Origin: WQTU01 sp031548835
GTDB taxonomy: Bacteria; Spirochaetota; Spirochaetia; CADAEX01
Reading direction: 5' to 3'
Length of the DNA stretch: 64,000 bases
Assembly: GCA_031548835.1 (NCBI GenBank)
Contig: JAVBQS010000019.1
Location: 1-64,000, forward strand
Shown here: piece after piece, positions 41,656-50,529 of the stretch
Layout: every line of letters begins with the position of its first letter
How positions within the stretch are numbered: position 1 is the stretch's first letter
The notes under the pieces: generated by a model
Databases searched by the model: none
What the model was told of the DNA's origin: nothing
What the model saw: only the letters and a program-made list of their open reading frames with translations
Position numbers and translations under genes: made by a program

Positions 41656-42336
41656 ATGGGAACTCTTTATATAGTAGCAACTCCTATCGGAAATCTTGAT
41701 GATATTACCTATAGAGCTGTTGAAACACTTAAAAATGTTGATACTATTGCATGTGAAGATACAAGGCATACTCTGGGGCTTTTAAATAAATATGGCATAA
41801 AAAAGCCTCTTATAAGCTATTATGCAGCAGCAGAAGAAAAAGGCATATTCAACATATTATCAAAGCTTGAAAAAGGCGGATCTGTCGCTTATGTAAGCGA
41901 TGCAGGCACTCCTGGGATAAGCGATCCTGGAGGAGCTCTTGTAAGAGCAGCAAGGGAAGCAGGCCATGATATTATTCCAATTCCAGGGCCTTCTGCATTT
42001 GCAGCATTGGTAAGTATAGGAGGAATTTCCGGAAAAACAATTCTTTTTGAAGGATTTTTATCTCCAAAAAAGGGAAAAAGAAAGAACAGGCTTAGCCAGC
42101 TTCTGGAACGGGAAGAGAGTTTTGTTATATATGAGTCCCCCTTTAGGGTTGTAAAAGTGCTGGAAGAGCTTAAAGAGCTTGCCCCGGAACGAAAAATAGT
42201 GGCTGGAAGGGAACTTACAAAGAAATTTGAAGAAATATTGACTGGAACAGCAGAATCTATTCTTGACATTTTAAACACAAAAGGTAAAATTCAAGGTGAA
42301 TTCTCTATCCTTATATGTGAAAAAAAATATGATTAA
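41656..42336 (+). CDS. rsmI: 16S rRNA 2'-O-methyltransferase RsmI
   Basis: A 226-residue tetrapyrrole-methylase-fold enzyme. The family signature LYIVATPIGNLDDITYRAVETLKNVDTIACEDTRHT is intact at the N-terminus, followed by YVSDAGTPGISDPG and PGPSAFAALVSIGGI, which bind S-adenosylmethionine. It modifies the 2'-OH of C1402 in 16S rRNA. It lacks the C-terminal extension of longer homologues. Its stop codon is shared with the promoter of flgM. Confidence 0.95.
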   Translation: MGTLYIVATPIGNLDDITYRAVETLKNVDTIACEDTRHTLGLLNKYGIKKPLISYYAAAEEKGIFNILSKLEKGGSVAYVSDAGTPGISDPGGALVRAAREAGHDIIPIPGPSAFAALVSIGGISGKTILFEGFLSPKKGKRKNRLSQLLEREESFVIYESPFRVVKVLEELKELAPERKIVAGRELTKKFEEILTGTAESILDILNTKGKIQGEFSILICEKKYD

Positions 42337-42361
42337 ATTTCAAGGAAAAGAATGTCGATAT
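42334..42361 (+). promoter_or_regulatory. Sigma-28 (FliA)-type promoter of flgM
   Basis: TAAA (42334-42337, including the rsmI stop codon) and GTCGATAT (42354-42361) match the -35/-10 elements TAAA and GCCGATAA with a 16-base spacer (15 in the consensus). The start site would be near 42368, just before the AAGGAAGG ribosome site of flgM. Confidence 0.55.
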
Positions 42362-42383
42362 TCCTAATGTAAGGAAGGTAAAT

Positions 42384-42668
42384 ATGACAATTGATAAGCT
42401 TGGATCTATCAATCCTTTGCAGCATTACAACAGACCGGAAAAAGCAGCAAAATCTGCCTATAACAATGAACAGGATTCTATAAGTGTATCAATTGAAGCA
42501 AGAACTATGGGTGAAATATATCAGGCAGCTGAAATAGTAAAAAATGCTGATGATATAAGAATTGATAGAGTTGAAGAAGTCAGAAGAAAACTGGAAGACC
42601 CTTCTTATATAAATAATGCAATTATAGATGTAGTTGCTGACAGAATAATGGATGTATTTAAAATATAA
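42384..42668 (+). CDS. flgM: Anti-sigma-28 factor FlgM
   Basis: A 94-residue FlgM. The disordered N-terminal half (MTIDKLGSINPLQHYNRPEKA...) is followed by the sigma-binding helices VSIEARTMGEIYQAAEIVKNADDIRIDRVEEVRRKLEDPSY and the end motif VVADRIMDVFKI. It binds the flagellar sigma factor until it is exported through the hook. It has its own promoter and terminator and is not in a flagellar operon here. This shows that the organism builds flagella by a checkpointed hierarchy. Confidence 0.9.
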   Translation: MTIDKLGSINPLQHYNRPEKAAKSAYNNEQDSISVSIEARTMGEIYQAAEIVKNADDIRIDRVEEVRRKLEDPSYINNAIIDVVADRIMDVFKI

Positions 42669-42687
42669 TAATGGCATAACTTGACTT

Positions 42688-42725
42688 AAAGCAGAGAGTG
42701 TTTAACATTTCTCTGCTTTTTTTTT
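42688..42725 (+). terminator. Rho-independent terminator of flgM
   Basis: AAAGCAGAGA (42688-42697) pairs perfectly with TCTCTGCTTT (42710-42719) around a 12-nt loop, and the T-run reaches 42725. Confidence 0.93.
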
Positions 42726-42744
42726 ATTAAAAAGGGGGAAAACA

Positions 42745-43881
42745 ATGGCAGAGTTAAATATCAATATAAAAAGTACTCTTATATCAGGCAGGGGGAAAAT
42801 AGAAAAACTTTCTGCTTTTTTAAGAAAAGAGTGCAGAAGAGCTGTTATTGTCCGCGACCCCAATACTCCTCCCGATATTGCTTCTGATATATCAGGTATA
42901 TTATTAAAAAAAGGGGTGGATTGTGTTTTTTATACTGATATTTCATCAAAATCTGCCTCAAAAGATGCAGAAATTCTTGTAAATTTTATAAAAAAAGGCT
43001 TTGTTCAATGTGTTATAGGATTTGGCGGGCCAAAAGTTGTTAATATTGCAAGAATTTCAGCTTTTGCAGCAGAAAATAATCTGAATATTGATGATATTCT
43101 GGATGGGCTTGCTAATATAACTCCAGACAGTGTAAAAAGCAGTAAAGATAGAATTGATTATATGGAAATTCCTTCTTCTATAAGAAATCCTTTAATGTTT
43201 ACGCCTTTTGCAGCAGTCACAGACAGCAGAAGCAAAAATGTTAAAATAACTGATATAGGCTGCCAGCCTTCTTTTATTATAAAAGACTCATCTATTTTTG
43301 AAAAACTGTCAAAAATTTCTATTGATTCAATTAGTTTTGAGCTTCTTTTAATTATGTTTGAAGTTCTTGTCTCAAGGGAAAAAAACTATTTTACAAATAC
43401 ACTTGTAACAGAACCTCTTTCCAGGCTTTATAATGCTCTTGATAAAGATGAAGCTTTTTCAATAGATGATTATTCAGATATTGCGCTATGCAGCGATTAT
43501 GCATATTCTATCCACGGCCCCGGCATAAGCTATTATATTGCCCTTGTTATAAATAGTATGACAGGAATTCCTTTATCAATTATTTCAGCAATTCTTTTTC
43601 CCCATATTGTAGAATATTATTCAGAATTTTCTTCTGATACAGTTAAAAATATTATTGGCAAAATATATAAAGATCAAACTATTGATACTGAAGATTTTAT
43701 TACTATTGCCCGTAAATTGATAAAAAAGAAAAACCTGCCGATTAGGCTTTCAGAAACAGGGATAAAAAAAGAAAAACTCAACAGTATTATATCTTCCATA
43801 AACCAATATCCTGCTATAATAAAAAACAGCTGTAACCTGGAAGAAGACAAAATTAATTCAATTTTGCATAATGCTTTATAG
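42745..43881 (+). CDS. Iron-alcohol-dehydrogenase-like protein without metal ligands
   Basis: A 378-residue protein with the outline of group III (Fe-dependent) alcohol dehydrogenases: the phosphate-binding loop reads IGFGGPKVVNIAR in place of GGGSxxD, and the helical C-terminal half aligns as a whole. The four metal ligands are gone: the D-x3-H segment reads FELLLIMFEVLVS, the next His is Tyr in GPGISYYIALVINS and the GxxHG motif is GIPLSI, although ILFPHIVEYY follows as usual. This suggests a metal-free relative with another role. The SpoU gene follows after two bases, so they are co-transcribed. Confidence 0.65.
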   Translation: MAELNINIKSTLISGRGKIEKLSAFLRKECRRAVIVRDPNTPPDIASDISGILLKKGVDCVFYTDISSKSASKDAEILVNFIKKGFVQCVIGFGGPKVVNIARISAFAAENNLNIDDILDGLANITPDSVKSSKDRIDYMEIPSSIRNPLMFTPFAAVTDSRSKNVKITDIGCQPSFIIKDSSIFEKLSKISIDSISFELLLIMFEVLVSREKNYFTNTLVTEPLSRLYNALDKDEAFSIDDYSDIALCSDYAYSIHGPGISYYIALVINSMTGIPLSIISAILFPHIVEYYSEFSSDTVKNIIGKIYKDQTIDTEDFITIARKLIKKKNLPIRLSETGIKKEKLNSIISSINQYPAIIKNSCNLEEDKINSILHNAL

Positions 43882-43883
43882 AG

Positions 43884-44678
43884 ATGTTTTTTTCAGAAAA
43901 AAAAATTAAAAAACTTAGCCTCAGTAATAGATTTCAGAAAACTGCTTTAATTATTCTGGAAATAGAACAGCAGCTATATGCAGGGAAAAAAATAGACTCA
44001 TCTTATATAAAAAATATTCTTAATATTATTGAAAAAGAGATAAGCAGTGAATGGAAAGAGCTTTTTTTATCTTCTTTTTCCAAGCTTCCTGAAATACTTT
44101 CAGGTGAAAATATAAGAGATTTAACTAATTTAAGATATGTAATTCTTTCAGATATAGGAAAAGAACCTGCTGAATGGGATTTGCCTTTTCTCTCGCCAGA
44201 TGGAGCAAAGAGAAAAGAACGGGAGATTTTCCCAATAAATGTTTATCTTGATGATTTAAGATCTCCTTTTAATGTAGGGTCAATATTCCGCACTGCAGAA
44301 TCATTTTGTTATGAAAATATTTTTTTATCGCTGCATACTCCTTCCCCTACTCATAGAAGAGCTGCCAGAAGTTCTATGGGAACTGTCGAAGCAGTAAAGT
44401 GGAGCAGAGCATCTATTGATAATCTTCCGCAGCCTCTTTTTGCGCTTGAAACAGGCGGAACTCCTGTTTCTGATTTTGTCTTTCCTGAATCAGGGACTGT
44501 AATTATAGGATCTGAAGAAAGCGGAATAAGCCATGCTGTTATTGAGAGTGCAAAAAAAAGTCTGGGAGTTGTTTCAATACCTATATATGGCGTAAAAGGC
44601 TCTCTAAATGTCGGAGTTGCTTTTGGAATACTATCTTTTTGCTGGGTTAATATGCTTAAAAGTGAAAAAAAATTCTAA
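43884..44678 (+). CDS. TrmH/SpoU-family RNA 2'-O-methyltransferase
   Basis: A 264-residue SPOUT methylase. The C-terminal two thirds carry the three SpoU motifs: LDDLRSPFNVGSIFRTAESF (motif 1), VIIGSEESGISHAVIESAK (motif 2) and VSIPIYGVKGSLNVGVAFGIL (motif 3), forming the trefoil-knot cofactor site. The N-terminal 100 residues are helical and could bind RNA. It methylates a ribose in tRNA or rRNA; the site is unknown. Overlaps the convergent HDOD gene by four bases. Confidence 0.92.
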   Translation: MFFSEKKIKKLSLSNRFQKTALIILEIEQQLYAGKKIDSSYIKNILNIIEKEISSEWKELFLSSFSKLPEILSGENIRDLTNLRYVILSDIGKEPAEWDLPFLSPDGAKRKEREIFPINVYLDDLRSPFNVGSIFRTAESFCYENIFLSLHTPSPTHRRAARSSMGTVEAVKWSRASIDNLPQPLFALETGGTPVSDFVFPESGTVIIGSEESGISHAVIESAKKSLGVVSIPIYGVKGSLNVGVAFGILSFCWVNMLKSEKKF

Positions 44679-46162
44679 TGGGTTTTTTCACTTTCAGTTT
44701 CTTTATCATAAGTTTCAATAAGCTTGCTTAAAAGAAGGTTAAACTGTTCTTCTGTTGATATACCAAACCTTTTGAGAACATTTTTTGATATCTGTTCAAA
44801 TGTTATATCAGTTTCTTCATAATTTGCCATTGAATTGGCAAGATAAATTGTTGCAACAGTTTCCCATTTATCAGCAGGCGCTGCATCAGGTTCATGATGA
44901 TATTTTATTGAAATTACAAGATCTTCAGGAAAATTCCATTTTTCAGCTATAAGAGCGCCTATTTCCGCATGATTAAGCCCTGCAGAAAGAGCCTCAAATA
45001 TATCTCTGTCCATTTCCTTTTCTTTTGAAAATTCAGATATTTTTCCAATAAGCTTTGGATGTGCATTAAAAAATATAATTTTACCTATATCATGCAGGAT
45101 TCCGCCAATATAGACATCATCCAGTATATCTTTTTTCTTTATATAGCTTTTTGCAAGAGCATAGGCATAGAATGCTGTTCTGTTTGCATGATTCCACAGC
45201 TCTTTTAATCCTGACTTAAGTATTTTTTGTGTTCCATAGGAATATAAAAGGTTTTTAAGTCCTCGTAATCCTACAAGTTTTACAGCTTCTGTTATGCTGT
45301 CAACTTTTTTTGATAGCATATACTGGGCAGAATTTACTATTTTTAAAAGATCTGCAGTAAGGCTCATATCCATTGCAATATGTCTTGATATATCTGTTAT
45401 TTCAGATTCAGGGTCATCAATCATTTTCTGGAGTTCTACAATATTTTCCGGGAATTGCGGAAGTTCATTGATTTCTTTAACAATTTCCCTGGATAAAACA
45501 TGAAGATTTTCTTTGTGGACTTTTGAAAATGGAACAACAAGTTTTGCTACAGTTTCTTCGCCTTCCACATCAAGATCAAAAGCATCTTCACTTAATCCAA
45601 GTTTTTTAAGCATTAAAACAAGAATTACAAGGCCAAGGCCGGCGCCTTCAGAGCTATCCATTACAGATGACATTGCTTCATCAAGAGTATTAAAAGCTCT
45701 TGACCTTGCTATTCTGTCATAAACTCTCATTTGCTCTCTTCTTGAAATTTTTGAATTATTGCGTATAGCTACTGTCAGCTCTCCGTTTGCTGCCTGAAAA
45801 ATTATTTTTATATATAAACCTGAATCTTTTTGTTTTTCCAGATAATATTCAATATTATCAAGTGTATCTGTTTTAAAAGATTCCATTCCTATTTTATAAT
45901 CTTCTTCATCTTCAATATCGAGTTCTTTATCCATAAAATAGGTTCTTTTTGTATTTGCTTTGTTGGCATTTACTGCAAGTTCTCTCATGCAATAGGATAT
46001 TTGCGGCAGGATTTCTTTTTGCCCAAATTCAGCAAGAAAGACTGATAAAACCTGTTCAAGCTGTTCTTCTATTTCATGATTAATTTTGTAAGTCTTAATT
46101 ATAAGAGGTAGAGAGTTTCGGGCTGCTTTTTGAATTTTAGGAACATCAATATTAACTGCCAT
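44675..46162 (-). CDS. HATPase-like plus HDOD signalling protein
   Basis: A 495-residue protein with two parts. Residues about 30-215 look like a histidine-kinase-type ATPase domain (N-box CMRELAVNANKAN, G-box SSEGAGLGLVILVLMLKKLGL) but without a phospho-accepting His domain. Residues about 225-430 form an HDOD domain (LPQFPENIVELQKMIDD, LLKIVNSAQYMLSKKVDSITEAVKLVGLRGLKNLL) with the HD-like motif GGILHDIGKIIFF and KYHHEPDAA. HDOD proteins take part in stress and motility signalling. The combination suggests ATP- or partner-controlled output. Confidence 0.85.
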   Translation of the reverse strand: MAVNIDVPKIQKAARNSLPLIIKTYKINHEIEEQLEQVLSVFLAEFGQKEILPQISYCMRELAVNANKANTKRTYFMDKELDIEDEEDYKIGMESFKTDTLDNIEYYLEKQKDSGLYIKIIFQAANGELTVAIRNNSKISRREQMRVYDRIARSRAFNTLDEAMSSVMDSSEGAGLGLVILVLMLKKLGLSEDAFDLDVEGEETVAKLVVPFSKVHKENLHVLSREIVKEINELPQFPENIVELQKMIDDPESEITDISRHIAMDMSLTADLLKIVNSAQYMLSKKVDSITEAVKLVGLRGLKNLLYSYGTQKILKSGLKELWNHANRTAFYAYALAKSYIKKKDILDDVYIGGILHDIGKIIFFNAHPKLIGKISEFSKEKEMDRDIFEALSAGLNHAEIGALIAEKWNFPEDLVISIKYHHEPDAAPADKWETVATIYLANSMANYEETDITFEQISKNVLKRFGISTEEQFNLLLSKLIETYDKETESEKTH

Positions 46163-46343
46163 TTTCCTTATCCATGGATAGCATTTTTTAAATAAATAAT
46201 AATTAGCCTGTTGCCAATACTATTTAGCTAATTTATCTATATCTATACTATAGAGAAGTATAGTATTTAATTTTTCTTAATGTCAATAAAATAACTATAT
46301 TATAGAAAATTATAAAAAATAACTTTTTATATAAACAAATATT

Positions 46344-48755
46344 TTAACGCCATAAACTTTTACCTTTCTTTGATAAAATTTTAAGCTTTTTTCCTATAAT
46401 AGCATTAAAAGAATCTGATGGAAATTGTCCTTTTTTATTAATTTCTCCTGCATATATTCCTGATAATATAGTTATGCCTTCATTTATATTTTTTATCGGA
46501 TAGATAGAAAAATTTCCATTTTTTACAGCTTCTTTAATATTTTTCCGCAGTATAAGATTTTTAACATTTGATTCAGGGATTATTACTCCCTGCGAACCTG
46601 TTAAGCCGAATTTTTCGCAAACTGAATAAAATCCTTCAATTTTTTCATTAACCCCGCCTATAGGCTGTATTTGCCCAAGCTGATTAACAGATCCTGTTAT
46701 TGCAATATCTTGTCTAAATGGCGCTTCTGCAATAGCTGATAATAGTGCAAATATCTCTGTAGATGATGCAGAATCGCCTTCTATTTCTCCATAAGACTGC
46801 TCAAAACAGATACTTGCAAATATTGATATTGGAAAATCTTTGCCATAAAAAGATCTTATATATCCCTCAATTATCATTGCTCCTTTGTTATAGATTTCTC
46901 CCGAAAGCCCTGCTTCCCTCTCAATATTGATTATTCCTTCATCTCCGGGAGCTACAGTTGCTGATACAAGAAATGGCCTTCCAAATGTGTAGAAACCTCT
47001 GTCATAAACTGCAAGTCCATTAACTACACCTATTTTTTTGTCTTTTACTTCAATTCTTATAGTGCCTTCTTCTATTAGGGATGTAAGTTTTTCTTCAGGA
47101 AGATTGTTCATACAATTGCGTTTTTCTATTGCATGTTCTACTTCTTCCCTATCTATTTTTTCTGAACCTATTTCTCTTGCCCAATAATCAACTTCAACAA
47201 GAAGATCAAGAATTTTTGAGAATTTTGTTGAGTATTTTTTCCTGTGGCCTGTCATTCTTATGCCAAAATCAATTATTGCCTGGATTCCGGCATCTGTAAT
47301 TGGTTTTAGATTTTTACCTTTTATCTGTTCATCTATAAAACTTATATATTGGCCTGTGTTTTCATTGCTTATATCCATTTCAGAATCAAATTCTGCAATA
47401 ACTTTAAAAAATTTTTCAAAATCCTGGTCTGTGTTATAGAGAATGTCATAAATATTTTCATTTCCTATAATTATTATTTTTGTATCAATTTTTACAGGTT
47501 CAGGCTTTAAAAATCCTCCAGAAGGATTAAATGGAGATATAGGCTGCTGTATCTGTACTTCGCCGCTTTTTAAAGCTCTTTTAAGATGCTCCCAGGAGTT
47601 TTCTTCCTGGAAAAGAGATTCTGCATCCAGTATCAAAAAGCCGCCAGATGCTTTTATAAGTGAACCTGCCTTTGCCATCATAAATGAAGTTTTGACTTCA
47701 ATATTATGTTCCATTTTGTTCTCTATTGTTCCAAATAGATTTGAAAAAGATGGATATGATTCAAAAATTACAGGAGCATGTTTTACTTTTGAGTTATCAA
47801 CAAGAATATTTATCTGGTATCTTTCCTGTTCATTTTCGCTATAAAACTCTAATTCACTCTCTTCTTCGCCGTGTTCTTCCTCTTCATCAATAAATAGATA
47901 AAGCCTCTCAAGTATATCTTTTTTAAGATCTGTAAGATATTTTTTTACATCTCCCTGCCTGTATTCAGAGGTAAGGTCATCGATTTCAGATGTAATAATA
48001 GGTTCTATAAATTTTTTTTCTTCTTCAAGCAGCCTGTTTTCAAGTTCAATCCTGTTATGCTGCATTTTTCTTAAAAGTTCCTGGAGCGAATCAAGATGTT
48101 TAAAATAATCATTTCTTATTTTTTCTTCATCTTTTGAACTTATTTTGTTTTCACTTACCATCTGCTGGATTTCATCAAAATCCACAGGTTTGCCTTTTAT
48201 GGCAGGCATTATGTCAGAGATCATTTCATTATCTTCTGTTTTTGAATTTACAAGAAGAAATCCGCTTGATTTAAGGTTATTTTCAAATTTTGTAAGAAGT
48301 TCTTTTTCCATATTGTCGTGTGATTTGATTATGGAATTTCTTTTCTTTTTGAAACTGTCGCTTTCTATTCTGCTTTTAATTCTCTTGCGGACTATTGTAA
48401 TTAAATTATTGAGGCTGTTTCTGAAATTCTTGGCTCTTCCTGCAGGAAGGTAGAGAATTCCGGGCGATTCAGGATTTGAGAAATTAAAAACACATACAAT
48501 GTCTTTTAAAGGCGCTTCCCAGTCTAAATTTTCAAGTATTTTATTTATTGCGCTGTGCCTTCCAGTGCCAGTGCTTCCTGTAACAAAGATATTGTATCCT
48601 GGTTTACGCAATTTAGTTCCAAAAGCCAAAGCATCTGCAGCTCTCTTTTGCCCTGCAATAAATGTTTTTATTTCTGATTCTCTTAAAGATTTTATTAATT
48701 CAATTGGAATGCTGAATTCAAGTTCTTCTGCATTAAGTTTTTTATATAGATTCAT
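46344..48755 (-). CDS. Lon-like ATP-dependent protease (LonB/AAA_32 type)
   Basis: An 803-residue protease. The start was moved to the Met at 48755 (MNLYKKLNAEELEFSIPIE). A longer frame adds 26 hydrophobic residues and overlaps the divergent gene. Seen: Walker A FVTGSTGTGRHSAINKI, the Walker B-like region SGGFLILDAESLFQEE and the C-terminal Lon protease domain with the Ser-Lys dyad (GDSASSTEIFALLSAIAEAP, then GGVNEKIEGFY). A coiled-coil insert lies at about 190-330. It belongs to the cytoplasmic Lon-like proteases distinct from classical LonA. Confidence 0.88.
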   Translation of the reverse strand: MNLYKKLNAEELEFSIPIELIKSLRESEIKTFIAGQKRAADALAFGTKLRKPGYNIFVTGSTGTGRHSAINKILENLDWEAPLKDIVCVFNFSNPESPGILYLPAGRAKNFRNSLNNLITIVRKRIKSRIESDSFKKKRNSIIKSHDNMEKELLTKFENNLKSSGFLLVNSKTEDNEMISDIMPAIKGKPVDFDEIQQMVSENKISSKDEEKIRNDYFKHLDSLQELLRKMQHNRIELENRLLEEEKKFIEPIITSEIDDLTSEYRQGDVKKYLTDLKKDILERLYLFIDEEEEHGEEESELEFYSENEQERYQINILVDNSKVKHAPVIFESYPSFSNLFGTIENKMEHNIEVKTSFMMAKAGSLIKASGGFLILDAESLFQEENSWEHLKRALKSGEVQIQQPISPFNPSGGFLKPEPVKIDTKIIIIGNENIYDILYNTDQDFEKFFKVIAEFDSEMDISNENTGQYISFIDEQIKGKNLKPITDAGIQAIIDFGIRMTGHRKKYSTKFSKILDLLVEVDYWAREIGSEKIDREEVEHAIEKRNCMNNLPEEKLTSLIEEGTIRIEVKDKKIGVVNGLAVYDRGFYTFGRPFLVSATVAPGDEGIINIEREAGLSGEIYNKGAMIIEGYIRSFYGKDFPISIFASICFEQSYGEIEGDSASSTEIFALLSAIAEAPFRQDIAITGSVNQLGQIQPIGGVNEKIEGFYSVCEKFGLTGSQGVIIPESNVKNLILRKNIKEAVKNGNFSIYPIKNINEGITILSGIYAGEINKKGQFPSDSFNAIIGKKLKILSKKGKSLWR

Positions 48756-48822
48756 ACAAAGAATAATATTGTAAAGTAACAGTTTGTTGTCAAGGATAGT
48801 ATAAAAATATATAATTATTTTT

Positions 48823-49584
48823 ATGCATATCAATGAAATTGACAGGTTTTTCCATGAATTATTGCCTATTGATAATATTAAAAAAGCAGACAGGGCAATT
48901 AATGGGCTTCAGGTTTCAAATAAATCAAAATCTGTATCAAAAATAGCTTTTGCTGTTGATGGTTCGCTTGAGTCTTTTAAAAGAGCAGCACACTGGGGAG
49001 CTAATATGCTTTTTGTCCACCACGGTATTTTTTGGGGAACAGAAAGAGCAATTACAGGAGACTATTTTAACCGCATCTTTTTTTTAATTGAAAACAATAT
49101 TGCTCTCTATGCTGTCCATCTTCCGCTTGATGTTGATCCTGTGATTGGAAATAATATATCTGTAACAAAAAAAGCAGGGCTTGAAGATATAGAAGCTTTC
49201 GGAGAGTACCACGGAATAAAGATAGGATATAAAGGAATTTTTAAAAAACTTGTAAGTTGTGATGAAATTCTTTCTGCTTTGGGATTTAATGCTTCAGAAA
49301 TGCTTGCTATACTTAAATTCGGCCCTGAAAAATGCAGGAGCGCTGCTGTTATTACAGGAGGCGCATGCAGGGAAGTAGAGCAGGCTATTGATGAAAACCT
49401 TGATCTTTATATAACAGGAGAGATAACACATCAGATTTATCACCAGTGTCTTGAAGCAGGCATAAATATTATTTCTGCAGGACACTATCTTACAGAGACT
49501 TTTGGCGTAAAAAATGTTGCCAAAGCAGTTAATGAAAAACTTTCTATTGAAACCTGTTTTATTGATATACCTACAGGACTTTAA
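48823..49584 (+). CDS. NIF3-like dinuclear metal protein
   Basis: A 253-residue member of the NIF3/DUF34 family. The metal ligands are recognisable: FVHHGIFWG (His pair), AVHLPLDVD (His, Asp) and, near the end, ISAGHYLTETFGVK (His, Glu). The family binds two metal ions and is sometimes called GTP cyclohydrolase type 2, but its true role is unsettled. It diverges from the Lon gene with about 70 bp between. Confidence 0.92.
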   Translation: MHINEIDRFFHELLPIDNIKKADRAINGLQVSNKSKSVSKIAFAVDGSLESFKRAAHWGANMLFVHHGIFWGTERAITGDYFNRIFFLIENNIALYAVHLPLDVDPVIGNNISVTKKAGLEDIEAFGEYHGIKIGYKGIFKKLVSCDEILSALGFNASEMLAILKFGPEKCRSAAVITGGACREVEQAIDENLDLYITGEITHQIYHQCLEAGINIISAGHYLTETFGVKNVAKAVNEKLSIETCFIDIPTGL

Positions 49585-49631
49585 AATATAATATTAAAAG
49601 ATATCTGAATGATTTTTTATTGGGGATATAG

Positions 49632-50138
49632 ATGAATTTTAAAAATAAAATACTGCCATTTTCTCTTTCTTTTCTTATAATAGCAATTGATCAAATTACT
49701 AAAATTATTGTTGTAAACACTATACAGCCCTATACTATAAAATTTTCATTTTTTGATGGCCTTATAAGAATTGTGCATGTAAGAAATAAAGCAATAGCTT
49801 TTAGTATTGGCCATGGAATTCCGGAAGAGGTAAGAATTATGATTTTTTCTCTTTTACCTCTTATTATTCTTATTTTGCTTATTGTTTATATTATAAGAAC
49901 AAATGATCTTAATATGCCTCAAAGGTGGTTTCTTGCCGGCATAATCGGCGGCGGATTCGGTAATCTTATAGACAGATTTTTCCGCCCTGCAGGCGTTGTT
50001 GATTTTATTGATGTAAAATTTTTTGGAATTTTCGGACTTGAAAGATGGCCTACATTTAATGTTGCAGATTCATCTATTGTGGTGTGCGGTATTCTGCTTT
50101 TTGCCTCTCTTTTCTGGTGGAAAAAAAGTAAAATTTAA
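49632..50138 (+). CDS. lspA: Lipoprotein signal peptidase
   Basis: A 168-residue four-helix enzyme that cleaves lipoprotein signal peptides before the lipidated Cys. The aspartate pair is visible in GNLIDRFFRPAGVVDFIDV and FNVADSSIVVCG, with IDQITK in the first helix. The usual NxGxAF motif is changed to VRNKAIAFSIG. Many lipoproteins in this window are its likely substrates. Close to the NIF3 gene and on the same strand. Confidence 0.94.
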   Translation: MNFKNKILPFSLSFLIIAIDQITKIIVVNTIQPYTIKFSFFDGLIRIVHVRNKAIAFSIGHGIPEEVRIMIFSLLPLIILILLIVYIIRTNDLNMPQRWFLAGIIGGGFGNLIDRFFRPAGVVDFIDVKFFGIFGLERWPTFNVADSSIVVCGILLFASLFWWKKSKI

Positions 50139-50529
50139 TAGAATTTTACTTAAAAAGTATTTTTCTTTAAAATTTATATAAAAAGTTGAAAATTTTATAT
50201 AAAAAATATAAAATAGTATTTTTGACAATATTTTATTTTATCCCGCTATTTTCAATAAAATTAAAAATAGAAAAGCATTAAAATATAAAATTTTTCCCTG
50301 CAAATTTTAAAATTAATGAATTTATTAATAAAAATTAGAAAAACAATAAAAAAAGATTAAATTTTAAGCAGGTAGATTCCAAAAATTATATAAAAGAGTT
50401 GGTTGTTCAGATTTAGAAAAATAAGGCAACTTTAAGAAAATAATATTTTCTTTTAAAATGGGATATGATACAATGTGGTTTGCCTAAAAGCTAATTCTAT
50501 ATGTAATTTATAGAATGAGAGGAGCATCT
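50139..50529. other. Gene-free, A/T-rich interval
   Basis: About 390 bp between lspA and the FnIII lipoprotein. It is made of A- and T-tracts. I see no convincing terminator, palindrome or conserved promoter, only the AGGAG ribosome site at its end. Confidence 0.6.

Noticed and set aside
46244..46264. Hairpin TACTATA/TATAGTA between the Lon-like and HDOD genes
   Set aside because: Short A/T stem with the T-run on the wrong side for minus-strand genes; likely chance in an A/T-rich gap.
48756..48833. 26-residue N-terminal extension of the Lon-like protease
   Set aside because: Random hydrophobic residues that overlap the divergent NIF3 gene; the Met at 48755 begins the family sequence.
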